From Chloroflexota bacterium (GTDB taxonomy: Bacteria; Chloroflexota; Anaerolineae; J036; Brachytrichaceae), in assembly GCA_021813225.1 (NCBI GenBank), contig JAKALH010000143.1, forward strand, positions 1-7,121: a stretch of 7,121 nt of DNA, written 5' to 3'. The position numbers and the translations under genes are program-made. The notes under the pieces are model-generated. The model was not told where the DNA came from. It did no database searches and saw nothing but the letters and a program-made list of their open reading frames with translations. Below are positions 1 through 5,567 of the stretch, piece after piece (position 1 is the first letter of the stretch; every line of letters begins with the position of its first letter).

Positions 1-1140
1 GAAATCGGCGGGCTCGTCGTCGAGGTCGCCGTGCGCGAAGGAGACCGCGTCAAGGCCGGGCAGATGCTGGTGCGGCTGGATGCGGCGCTGTTGCAGTCGC
101 AGTTGAACCAGGCGCAGGCGAACCTGCAGGCGGCGCAGGCCGGCTACGACCTGCTTGCGGCGGGGCCGACGGCGGAGCAGTTGCGCCAGGCACAGGCTGC
201 GGTGGTCATGGCGCGCGACAGCTACACCCGCACCGTCGAAGGCGTCCGCCAGACGGATGTCGATGCGGCGCAGGCAGCCTATAACGCCGCTCTGCAGAAC
301 TACAGCAAGGTCAAGGCCGGGCCGCAGCGCGAGGATTACGCGCAGGCGGAAGCCAACTACCGCAACGCCGAGGCCGTGCTGCGACGTGCGCAGGCCGATT
401 ACGACCGCGCCAATGCCTACAACCCCGCCGCCATCGGCGCCAGCCCGGCTGCGCTGGCGCTGGAGCAGGCCACGAACAACTTCAACGCCGCCAGGTCCAC
501 CTACGACAAACTGGTGCAGACCCCCGACGCCGCGCAGATATCGGCGGCCTACCAGCAGGTGCAGGCCGCCAAGGCCGCACTGGACCGCACGAAGGAACCC
601 ACGCGCTCCTTCGATATTGAGCAGGCTGCCGCAGCCGTTGAGGCGGCGCAGGCTCAACTGGATGGCCTGAAAGCCGGCGCGCGCGACCAGCAACTCGACG
701 CCGCCAGGGCGCAGATCGCCGCGGCGCAGGCAGCCGTGCACACGCTGCAGTTGCAGATCGACAAGATGGTTCTGCTCGCCCCCGCCGACGGCGTGTTGTT
801 AACCCGCTCGATCGAACCGGGCGAGATGGCTCTGCCGGGCGCGCCGCTGCTGACGCTGTCGCAACTGGCCGACCTGACGTTGACCGTATACGTGCCCGAA
901 GACAGCTACGGCGCGATTAAGCTTGGGCAGGCGGCGACGGTGACCGCTGATTCGTTCCCGGGCGCAGCCTTCACCGCGAAAGTCTCGCATATCGCCGACA
1001 GGGCCGAATTCACGCCGCGCAATGTGCAGACCACTGCAGGTCGCCGCACGACGGTATTTGCGGTGCGGCTGGATGTGAGCGACCCTTCCGGCCGCTTGAA
1101 ACCCGGCATGCCTGCCGATGTCGTCTTTGGCGGATCATAG
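1..1140 (+). CDS. HlyD-family efflux adaptor (membrane fusion protein), 5'-truncated by window
   Basis: The frame is open from base 1, so the start and any signal/anchor segment lie upstream; 379 codons are visible. It begins inside the first half of a biotinyl-lipoyl-like domain (EVAVREGDRVKAGQMLVRLD). A very long Ala/Gln-rich helical hairpin follows (about bases 90-750) with repeated 'AGP/AGA + acidic residue' modules. Then come the second lipoyl half (LLAPADGVLLTRSIEPGE, near 773-825) and a beta-barrel/membrane-proximal part ending RLKPGMPADVVFGGS. The stretch TPRNVQTTAGRRTTVFAVRL is typical of YbhG-like adaptors. Such proteins bridge an inner-membrane ABC pump to the outside or to an outer-membrane channel. 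The two ABC ATPases directly downstream support that role. The substrate is unknown; drugs or other hydrophobic compounds are usual for the family. Family assignment is firm, specificity is not. Confidence 0.93.
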   Translation, partial: EIGGLVVEVAVREGDRVKAGQMLVRLDAALLQSQLNQAQANLQAAQAGYDLLAAGPTAEQLRQAQAAVVMARDSYTRTVEGVRQTDVDAAQAAYNAALQNYSKVKAGPQREDYAQAEANYRNAEAVLRRAQADYDRANAYNPAAIGASPAALALEQATNNFNAARSTYDKLVQTPDAAQISAAYQQVQAAKAALDRTKEPTRSFDIEQAAAAVEAAQAQLDGLKAGARDQQLDAARAQIAAAQAAVHTLQLQIDKMVLLAPADGVLLTRSIEPGEMALPGAPLLTLSQLADLTLTVYVPEDSYGAIKLGQAATVTADSFPGAAFTAKVSHIADRAEFTPRNVQTTAGRRTTVFAVRLDVSDPSGRLKPGMPADVVFGGS

Positions 1141-1159
1141 CGGAGCCGCATACCCAATC

Positions 1160-2137
1160 ATGATTACCGCATCTCATCTCAGTCGCGCTTTCGGCAAAGT
1201 GCGCGCTGTGGATGACGTCAGTCTGCGCGTGGAAGCCGGCGAGATTTACGGACTCGTCGGCCCCGACGGCGCGGGCAAGACCACCTTTATCCGCCTGCTG
1301 TGCAATGCCTTGCGCGCCGACGCAGGCGAAGCCACCATTGCCGGCTTTTCCGCCGCCCGGCAGCCGGAACTGGCGCGCGCGCAGATCGGCTATCTCTCGC
1401 AGCGCTTCTCGTTGTACGAAGAACTGACCGTGCTGGAAAATCTGCGTTTCTTTGCGGAGGTGCGCGGCCTGCCCGCGCGCGAATGGCGTCCGCGCTGCAT
1501 GGATATTCTGAAGTTCGTCGGGCTGGATGCGTTCAGCGGGCGGCGCGCGCGGGAGCTTTCCGGCGGGATGAAGCAGAAGCTCGGCCTGGCCGCGGCGCTG
1601 GTGCATCGCCCGCGCATCATCCTGCTGGACGAACCGACCACCGGCGTTGACCCGCTCACACGCCAGGATTTCTGGCAGTTGATCATCCGGCTGGTGAGCG
1701 AGGAAGGTGTGGCGGTGCTGGTCAGCACGCCGTACATGGACGAGGCATCGCGCTGCGCGCGCATTGGTTTTCTGCATCGCGGCAAACTGCTGACTGAGGG
1801 CGCGCCGTCGCAGTTGCGCGCGATGCTGCAGGGGCGCGTGGTCGAGCTGGCCGGCCAGCCGCTGCGTGAACTGCGCCGAGTGGCCGGGCAGGATGCCGGG
1901 ATCGAGAATGTGCAGATGTTCGGCGACCGCCTGCACCTGCGTGTGATGCCCGGCAAAGCCGATGAGGTTATAGCGCGCCTGGCTCAGCAGACGGCAGGCG
2001 CAGCGTTTCAGGTGAGCCGCCTGCGCGCCGTACCGCCGCAACTGGAAGACGTCTTCATCGCGCTGTCCGGCGACGCGGACGGGGCGCTGAAGATTCCAGG
2101 CGGTATAGACCGGCCTGATACGGGGGCGCACCCATGA
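1160..2137 (+). CDS. ABC transporter ATP-binding protein, first of a pair (YbhF N-half-like)
   Basis: A 325-residue nucleotide-binding subunit of an ABC-2 type exporter, expected to work at the inner face of the membrane. Visible motifs are Walker A GPDGAGKTT (34-42), Q-loop Gln81, signature LSGGM (133-137), and Walker B IILLDEP with Asp157 and catalytic Glu158. The switch-loop position, normally His, is Pro191 (STPYMDEA). The C-terminal part after about residue 215 is the usual accessory region ending PPQLEDVFIALSG. I chose ATG 1160 because the protein then starts MITASHLSRAFG, as relatives do. A start at ATG 1118 would add 14 residues, overlapping the HlyD gene by 23 bases, and cannot be excluded. 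A weak GGAG lies at 1142-1145. The gene follows the adaptor by 19 bases and overlaps the next gene's ATG, so it is part of one operon. The N-to-D change in Walker A is tolerated in this family as far as I recall. Confidence 0.93.
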   Translation: MITASHLSRAFGKVRAVDDVSLRVEAGEIYGLVGPDGAGKTTFIRLLCNALRADAGEATIAGFSAARQPELARAQIGYLSQRFSLYEELTVLENLRFFAEVRGLPAREWRPRCMDILKFVGLDAFSGRRARELSGGMKQKLGLAAALVHRPRIILLDEPTTGVDPLTRQDFWQLIIRLVSEEGVAVLVSTPYMDEASRCARIGFLHRGKLLTEGAPSQLRAMLQGRVVELAGQPLRELRRVAGQDAGIENVQMFGDRLHLRVMPGKADEVIARLAQQTAGAAFQVSRLRAVPPQLEDVFIALSGDADGALKIPGGIDRPDTGAHP

Positions 2138-3039
2138 GCGCCGTCATCCGGGCCGAGAATCTGACGCGCCGTTTCGGCAACTTCACCGCCGTCGATGATG
2201 TCTCGTTCGAGGTGCAGCCGGGCGAGGTGGTCGGCTACCTGGGCCCCAACGGCTCGGGCAAGACCACGACGATACGCATGCTGCTGGGGTTGTTGCGTCC
2301 CAGCGCCGGGCACGCCGAAGTATTGGGTTACGACGTGGTGCGCGACCCGGAACGCCTGCGGCGGCAGTGCGGGTATATGTCGCAGAAGTTCGCGCTGTAT
2401 GACGAATTGACGGTCAGGGAGAACCTGGCGTTCTATGCCGGCGTATACGGCGCCAACCAGCCGCGCCGGCTGGGGGAAGTGCTGGAATGGGTGGGGCTGG
2501 TCGGGAGGGAGGGACAACGCGCCGCGGCGCTCTCAAGCGGGTGGCGGCAGCGTCTGGCGCTGGCTATCGCTCTGGTTCACCGCCCGCGCCTGCTGTTCCT
2601 CGACGAACCCACCACCGGCGTCGATCCGGCGGCGCGGCGAGCCTCCTGGGACCTGATCTATGCGCTGGCGGGCGACGGCGTAACCGTGCTGGTCACCACC
2701 CACTACATGGACGAAGCGGAGTACTGCGGGCGCGTGGGTATCATGCGCGGGGGGCGGCTGCTGGCGATGGATGCGCCTTCCGCCCTGAAAACGCAGACGC
2801 TGCCCGGGCGGGCCTGGGATGTATTCGCCGCGCCGCTGCTCCATTCGCTGGCCGTCCTGGAACATGCGCCCGGCGTCGTGCGTGCGGGGCTGTCGGGCGA
2901 TCATCTGCGCGCGATCACGGCGCCCGGCCATGATGGCGAAACTTTACGGTCGGCGCTGCATGCCGCCGGCGTGACGGTGCAGTCGGTCGAGGTCGTCGAG
3001 CCGTCGCTGGAGGATGTGTTCCTGACCCTGGCGGGGTGA
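2134..3039 (+). CDS. ABC transporter ATP-binding protein, second of a pair (YbhF C-half-like)
   Basis: A 301-residue nucleotide-binding subunit. Its ATG overlaps the preceding TGA (ATGA at 2134-2137), indicating translational coupling and probably a fixed ratio with the first ATPase. Motifs are Walker A GPNGSGKTT (37-45), Q-loop Gln84, Walker B LLFLDEP with Asp157 and Glu158, and switch His190 (TTHYMDEA). The signature motif is degenerate: LSSGW (133-137) instead of LSGGQ/M. The C-terminus VEPSLEDVFLTLAG is typical. In fused homologues such as YbhF this domain is the C-terminal half; here the halves are separate genes. Paired with the first subunit, it would supply the intact Walker/His face of one ATP site and the poor signature of the other. 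A perfect hairpin terminator follows only 4 bases after the stop codon, so no permease gene shares the transcript downstream. Confidence 0.93.
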   Translation: MSAVIRAENLTRRFGNFTAVDDVSFEVQPGEVVGYLGPNGSGKTTTIRMLLGLLRPSAGHAEVLGYDVVRDPERLRRQCGYMSQKFALYDELTVRENLAFYAGVYGANQPRRLGEVLEWVGLVGREGQRAAALSSGWRQRLALAIALVHRPRLLFLDEPTTGVDPAARRASWDLIYALAGDGVTVLVTTHYMDEAEYCGRVGIMRGGRLLAMDAPSALKTQTLPGRAWDVFAAPLLHSLAVLEHAPGVVRAGLSGDHLRAITAPGHDGETLRSALHAAGVTVQSVEVVEPSLEDVFLTLAG

Positions 3040-3043
3040 AAGG

Positions 3044-3078
3044 AACCTCCGGAATCTGCGAGATTCCGGAGGTTTTCT
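3044..3078 (+). terminator. Intrinsic terminator of the efflux operon (possibly bidirectional)
   Basis: A perfect 14-bp inverted repeat (AACCTCCGGAATCT at 3044-3057 against 3061-3074) with a GCG loop. It runs into TTTTCT on the + strand, directly after the second ABC gene's stop. On the - strand the same hairpin lies just after the HAD gene's stop at 3089, but the following tract (TTCCTTTC) is weaker. It may serve both convergent units. Confidence 0.9.
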
Positions 3079-3088
3079 GCTATTGACT

Positions 3089-3739
3089 TTACGTTTGCAG
3101 AATCCGCCAGCCGCGCGCCAGGGCCGTCTGCCGCAGGCGGCGGTCCGGATGTACAGCGACGGGCCTCTCGCACATCTCCAGCATCGGCGTATCGGAAGCG
3201 GTGTCGCCGTACGCGCTGTGCAACGCCTCGCTGCCCAGCAGGTCGCGCAGCCGGTCGGCTTTGGCGCTCATGACGTTGAGCGCGCCGTCAACTTTGCCGC
3301 TGGCGGTTCCGTTCGCCATACCCAGGTCGCTGGCGATCACATCCTGAACGCCGATGCGGCGCGCAAATGCCCGCGCCACCGGCAGGTATGTGCCGGAGGT
3401 CAGGATGATGCGGTGGCCGTCCCGGCGGTGGCTGTCCAGCTCATCCAGGACGTTCTGGCGGCGGCGCGGCCACATCACATGTTCGACGACCCACTCGCCC
3501 ATCTGCTCCAGTTGCGTCGCGTCGAGGCCCTTGAGCAGGCCCGCCATATCCACAATCCACTGGTTGCCGTAGGCCTGTTTGTCCAGGATGCCGGCGCGTG
3601 CCAGCGTGCTGCCGGGCAGCCGCAATGCCAGGAATATCTCATAGGCCAGCCCGCGCCCGTTCGCCTGCAGATAGCCGCCCACGCCTTTCCACGTGCGGCC
3701 GGTCGTCAGCGTGCCTTCCAGGTCCGATGCGATGTTCAT
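3089..3739 (-). CDS. HAD-family hydrolase, SerB-like (subclass IB) phosphatase
   Basis: A 216-residue protein with all four HAD motifs. Motif I is SDLEGTLT with nucleophile Asp6. Motif II is ILTSGTY (Ser115). The motif III lysine is probably Lys160. Motif IV is YGDTASDTPML (Asp179, Asp183). A helical cap of about 70 residues sits between motifs I and II, as in phosphoserine-phosphatase-like HAD proteins. These enzymes remove phosphate from small molecules in the cytoplasm; the substrate cannot be read from the sequence. The position two after the nucleophile is Glu8 rather than the usual Asp; Glu there is known in ThrH-type HADs. ATG 3739 is the natural start because the motif I strand follows at once. 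No Shine-Dalgarno sequence is well placed; a GATAAT box sits 10 bases upstream. The gene lies 11 bases after the stop of the DegV remnant on the same strand and converges on the efflux operon. Confidence 0.9.
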   Translation of the reverse strand: MNIASDLEGTLTTGRTWKGVGGYLQANGRGLAYEIFLALRLPGSTLARAGILDKQAYGNQWIVDMAGLLKGLDATQLEQMGEWVVEHVMWPRRRQNVLDELDSHRRDGHRIILTSGTYLPVARAFARRIGVQDVIASDLGMANGTASGKVDGALNVMSAKADRLRDLLGSEALHSAYGDTASDTPMLEMCERPVAVHPDRRLRQTALARGWRILQT

Positions 3740-3749
3740 ACGTGCGCGG

Positions 3750-3755
3750 ATTATC
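3750..3755 (-). promoter_or_regulatory. Possible -10 box (GATAAT) for the HAD gene
   Basis: On the - strand GATAAT ends 10 bases before the HAD start codon and overlaps the stop codon of the DegV remnant. No matching -35 was found. If used, the mRNA would have a leader of only about 4 bases, consistent with the missing Shine-Dalgarno site. Confidence 0.3.
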
Positions 3756-3941
3756 CCTCAGGGGCGGGATACGCCACGATGCCGGCGGTGCCCGGCCCGA
3801 GGTGCGCCGAGACCGCGATTGACAGGTTGGTCAGAATGATCTCCCGGCAGTTGAGCGTGGCGCGCACGCGCTCCAGCAACGCCGCAGCCGGCGGTCACTG
3901 GCGATGCCGCCGTGATACAGGCGCAGCCAGGCATCTCGTGA
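3751..3941 (-). pseudogene. C-terminal remnant of a DegV-family fatty-acid-binding protein, frameshifted
   Basis: Reading the - strand, the frame ending at the TAA at 3753-3751 gives about 46 codons, including REIILTNLSIAVSAHLGP followed by GTAGIVAYP. This is the characteristic end of DegV proteins (conserved AHxGPGxxG). Just upstream, one frame off, lies DAWLRLYHGGIASD, which fits the preceding DegV segment; the frame change falls near 3888-3896. DegV proteins bind fatty acids and are about 280 residues long, so roughly three quarters, including the N-terminal domain, is missing. The YciI gene ends at 3949 where the rest of DegV should be. I infer an old deletion plus a frameshift. A sequencing indel could explain the frameshift but not the missing domain. 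The remnant may once have headed an operon with the HAD gene. Confidence 0.78.
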
Positions 3942-3948
3942 ATTCGTA

Positions 3949-4248
3949 TCACACCCGCACCGGGTTGGCTGCCGATTCGCCGACGACCGTCAGCCACGGG
4001 CGGATGTGCCAGCGCGCCACCAGCCCGTTCTGCACATACGGGTCGGCGGCGACGAACTTCTCGATCACTGCCGGCGAATCCGCATGGAACAATAGAATTG
4101 CACTGTCAACCGGCTCGGCCAGTGCGCCGCCCAGTATCAACTCACCGCGCTCCACAGCCTGCCACGCCAGCGCCAGGTGCTGGCTGCGGAAGGCCGCGCG
4201 GCGCTCCACGTAATCAGGGACGACATCGTAGATTAACAGGTAGTGCAT
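3949..4248 (-). CDS. YciI-family protein (YCII-related domain)
   Basis: A 99-residue single-domain protein beginning MHYLLIYDVVPDYVERR. It carries the conserved His (His24 in RSQHLAL), the GGAL turn (residues 40-43) and the conserved Asp (Asp69 in AADPYVQNG), followed by the RPWLTVVG strand. This ferredoxin-like fold family has a putative His-Asp active site. Functions are unsettled for most members, and some are dehydrochlorinases or act with regulators. The open frame extends upstream to 4386, but ATG 4248 is clearly the start: GAGGA lies 5 bases before it, and the family begins with this strand. It is divergent from the carbonic anhydrase gene across a 116-base gap. Its stop lies directly next to the DegV remnant. 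Function is not predictable from this context. Confidence 0.9.
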   Translation of the reverse strand: MHYLLIYDVVPDYVERRAAFRSQHLALAWQAVERGELILGGALAEPVDSAILLFHADSPAVIEKFVAADPYVQNGLVARWHIRPWLTVVGESAANPVRV

Positions 4249-4253
4249 GGTTT

Positions 4254-4258
4254 TCCTC
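4254..4258 (-). promoter_or_regulatory. Shine-Dalgarno site of the YciI gene
   Basis: GAGGA on the - strand, 5 bases before ATG 4248. It decides against the longer open frame that starts upstream at 4386. Confidence 0.75.
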
Positions 4259-4311
4259 AAATGGTAAATGAGCGCCGCATGACTGCTTTCGCTGAGCAAC
4301 CGGCAAGTGCA

Positions 4312-4317
4312 ATTGTA
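4312..4317 (-). promoter_or_regulatory. Possible -10 box (TACAAT) for the YciI gene
   Basis: On the - strand TACAAT matches five of six consensus bases and would give a leader of about 57 bases that includes the GAGGA site. No recognisable -35 lies at the right distance, so the call is tentative. Confidence 0.3.
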
Positions 4318-4344
4318 GAGCCACAGCCGGTAGCCGTCGTGGTG

Positions 4345-4353
4345 TGGCATAAT
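4345..4353 (+). promoter_or_regulatory. Extended -10 promoter of the carbonic anhydrase gene
   Basis: TGGCATAAT matches the extended -10 pattern TGnTATAAT at all but one base. It ends 11 bases before ATG 4365. A -35 is not seen, as is common for extended -10 promoters. Initiation would be near 4360, leaving a leader of about 5 bases. Confidence 0.45.
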
Positions 4354-4364
4354 CCCTGCCGCAT

Positions 4365-5018
4365 ATGATGACAGCCCGCGAAGCATACGAACGTCTGCGC
4401 GAGGGTAATGGGCGTTTTGTGTCGGGTCGCTTCATCCGCGAGACGCTCATCAGCCAGACGCGCCGCCAGGAGCTGGCGGCGGACGGCCAGGAACCTTTCG
4501 CCATCATCCTGGGCTGTTCGGACTCGCGCGTGCCGGCGGAGATTGTCTTCGACCAGGGTCTTGGCGACCTGTTCGTCATCCGCGTGGCCGGCAACATCGT
4601 CGCACCCTCGCAGATCGGCAGCGTGGAATATGCGGCGGAGCGCTTTGGCACGCGCCTGGTCCTGGTGCTGGGTCACACGCAATGCGGCGCTGTGCAGGCT
4701 ACTCTCGATCAACTGGCGCGCCCGACGGCAGACCAGTCGCGCAACCTGCGCTCCATTGTGGAGCGCATCCGACCGTCCATACAGGGTCTGCTGGAGACAG
4801 AACTCAGGCGCGACCTATCCGCACTGATGCAGCATGCGGTGCGCGCCAACGTCCGCGCCTCGGTGGATCATCTGACGCACGGTTCGGAAATCCTCGAGCA
4901 ATTGACGCAGCGCGACGGCCTGCTGGTCGTCGGCGCCGAATATTCGCTGGAGAGCGGCATCGTGGACTTCTTCGACGGACTGCCGCAGGCGCGTAAAACG
5001 CGCGATCAAAAGATCTGA
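4365..5018 (+). CDS. Beta-class carbonic anhydrase
   Basis: A 217-residue cytoplasmic zinc enzyme that interconverts CO2 and bicarbonate. The predicted zinc ligands are Cys51 (GCSDSRV), His104 and Cys107 (LGHTQCGA). The catalytic Asp53-Arg55 pair is present, as are the conserved DLFVIRVAGN (68-77) and GSVEYA (85-90) segments. Residues 1-35 form the usual N-terminal helices (AREAYERLREGNGRFVSG). Length matches typical bacterial members, and no signal peptide is seen. Start is ATG 4365 or the adjacent ATG 4368; neither has a Shine-Dalgarno site, and a -10 box lies just upstream. It stands alone, with no bicarbonate transporter, cyanase or carboxysome gene nearby, so a housekeeping role in supplying bicarbonate is the simplest reading. 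No clear terminator follows. Confidence 0.95.
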   Translation: MMTAREAYERLREGNGRFVSGRFIRETLISQTRRQELAADGQEPFAIILGCSDSRVPAEIVFDQGLGDLFVIRVAGNIVAPSQIGSVEYAAERFGTRLVLVLGHTQCGAVQATLDQLARPTADQSRNLRSIVERIRPSIQGLLETELRRDLSALMQHAVRANVRASVDHLTHGSEILEQLTQRDGLLVVGAEYSLESGIVDFFDGLPQARKTRDQKI

Positions 5019-5084
5019 CCGGCAAGCGGCGAGTCGGTTGCGGCTGTATATGAATATGACGATGTACTGGGCGGAGGTGTCGAT

Positions 5085-5270
5085 ATGAGCGAGCAGAAGG
5101 TCATCGCCAGCGTGCGACGCGCAGGCATTCTTTGATTCACTCGCTACATACTGCCGCAAGGGCTATGTCGAGTGGGTCGAGAGCGCAGGCGGCCGCAAAC
5201 CCGCGCCGCGCGTGTATTGGCAATGGCGGCGCTGCCGAAAGAAGGCAGGAAGCAACGCGAAAAGCCATAA
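5085..5270 (+). pseudogene. Remnant of a YdeI/OmpD-associated (OmdA-like) domain protein, frameshifted
   Basis: A well-formed start (GGAGG at 5073-5077, 7 bases before ATG 5085) opens only 16 codons, MSEQKVIASVRRAGIL, before a stop. In the next frame, from about 5113, the peptide CDAQAFFDSLATYCRKGYVE, then WVESAGGRKPAPR, fits the C-terminal YdeI/OmdA motif (Fd-L-shrreYv-WIe-AK-peTR). A second frame change near 5205-5212 restores LAMAALPKEGRKQREKP and a stop at 5268-5270, the usual Lys-rich tail. Three frames are thus needed for about 60 codons. I infer a decayed, possibly also internally deleted gene. Two sequencing indels are the alternative. It ends 18 bases before the antitoxin start. Confidence 0.65.
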
Positions 5271-5294
5271 ATATGGTTATATGGTAAAATGGTT
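5265..5294 (+). promoter_or_regulatory. Candidate VapB operator/promoter repeats
   Basis: Three tandem imperfect 8-base units lie at 5271-5278, 5279-5286 and 5287-5294: ATATGGTT, ATATGGTA, AAATGGTT. The first TATGG also pairs with CCATA at 5265-5269 as a 5-bp inverted repeat with a 2-base gap. The block spans the antitoxin start codon in an AT-rich island and includes weak -10-like boxes (for example TATGGT at 5272-5277). Ribbon-helix-helix antitoxins bind repeated short sites at their own promoters, so autorepression here is plausible but inferred. Confidence 0.4.
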
Positions 5295-5567
5295 GCTGTG
5301 AAGACAACTATTGAGATACCGGATGAGCTGTTTCGCGAGGCAAAAGCTCGTGCCGCTACTGAGGGGATCAAATTGAAAGATCTGGTGGCTGATGCTTTGA
5401 GCGCGAGATTGCGCGCGCCGTCGAATTCACAGAAACGCCGCGCCAGGTTCCCCATCATCCGAAACAAAGCGGGCAGCGGCCGAATCACCGACGAAATGGT
5501 CAATGCCGCGGCTGAGCAGATGCAGACCGAAGATATCGAGCACTATGCCCAGTTTATGCGACGTTAA
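5289..5567 (+). CDS. vapB: VapB-type ribbon-helix-helix antitoxin
   Basis: A 92-residue protein whose N-terminus, KTTIEIPDELFREAKARAAT, is a typical ribbon-helix-helix strand-helix start. It continues to LKDLVADALSARL, the second helix of the DNA-binding dimer. The C-terminal half (ITDEMVNAAAEQMQTEDIEH) is charged and helical, as expected for the segment that wraps and blocks a PIN toxin. ATG 5289 is preceded by no Shine-Dalgarno sequence; GTG 5298 would give the tighter family start MKTTIEIP and is a real alternative. The first 120 bases starting at 5281 are 47% G+C, far below the efflux genes, suggesting recent acquisition. The stop overlaps the toxin gene by 23 bases, so the two are co-translated. 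As with other VapB proteins, it probably represses its own promoter with the toxin as co-repressor. Confidence 0.85.
   Translation: MVAVKTTIEIPDELFREAKARAATEGIKLKDLVADALSARLRAPSNSQKRRARFPIIRNKAGSGRITDEMVNAAAEQMQTEDIEHYAQFMRR

Noticed and set aside
90..750. Repetitive Gln/Ala-rich DNA that might be a satellite or CRISPR-like array
   Set aside because: The repetition is irregular and at the protein level; it is the heptad pattern of the HlyD coiled-coil hairpin. No spaced identical repeats are present anywhere in the window.
1010..2131. Long - strand open frame of 373 codons opposite the first ABC gene
   Set aside because: Its residues are low-complexity Arg/His/Gln/Ala without a recognisable domain, and the + strand encodes a complete ABC ATPase. 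Long antisense frames are common in GC-rich genes.
3758..3997. - strand open frame of 79 codons between the HAD and YciI genes
   Set aside because: It is the wrong frame of the DegV remnant; the recognisable DegV ending is read in another frame and stops at 3751.
3083..4213. + strand open frame of 376 codons across the HAD, DegV remnant and YciI region
   Set aside because: It is antisense to two well-supported genes, shows no domain, and has no start signals.
4249..4386. N-terminal extension of the YciI frame to 4386
   Set aside because: A GAGGA site and the family-typical first strand place the start at 4248, and the extension would overlap the carbonic anhydrase start.
5019..5084. Possible terminator after the carbonic anhydrase gene
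   Set aside because: Only short imperfect GC-rich pairings and no T-tract are seen.
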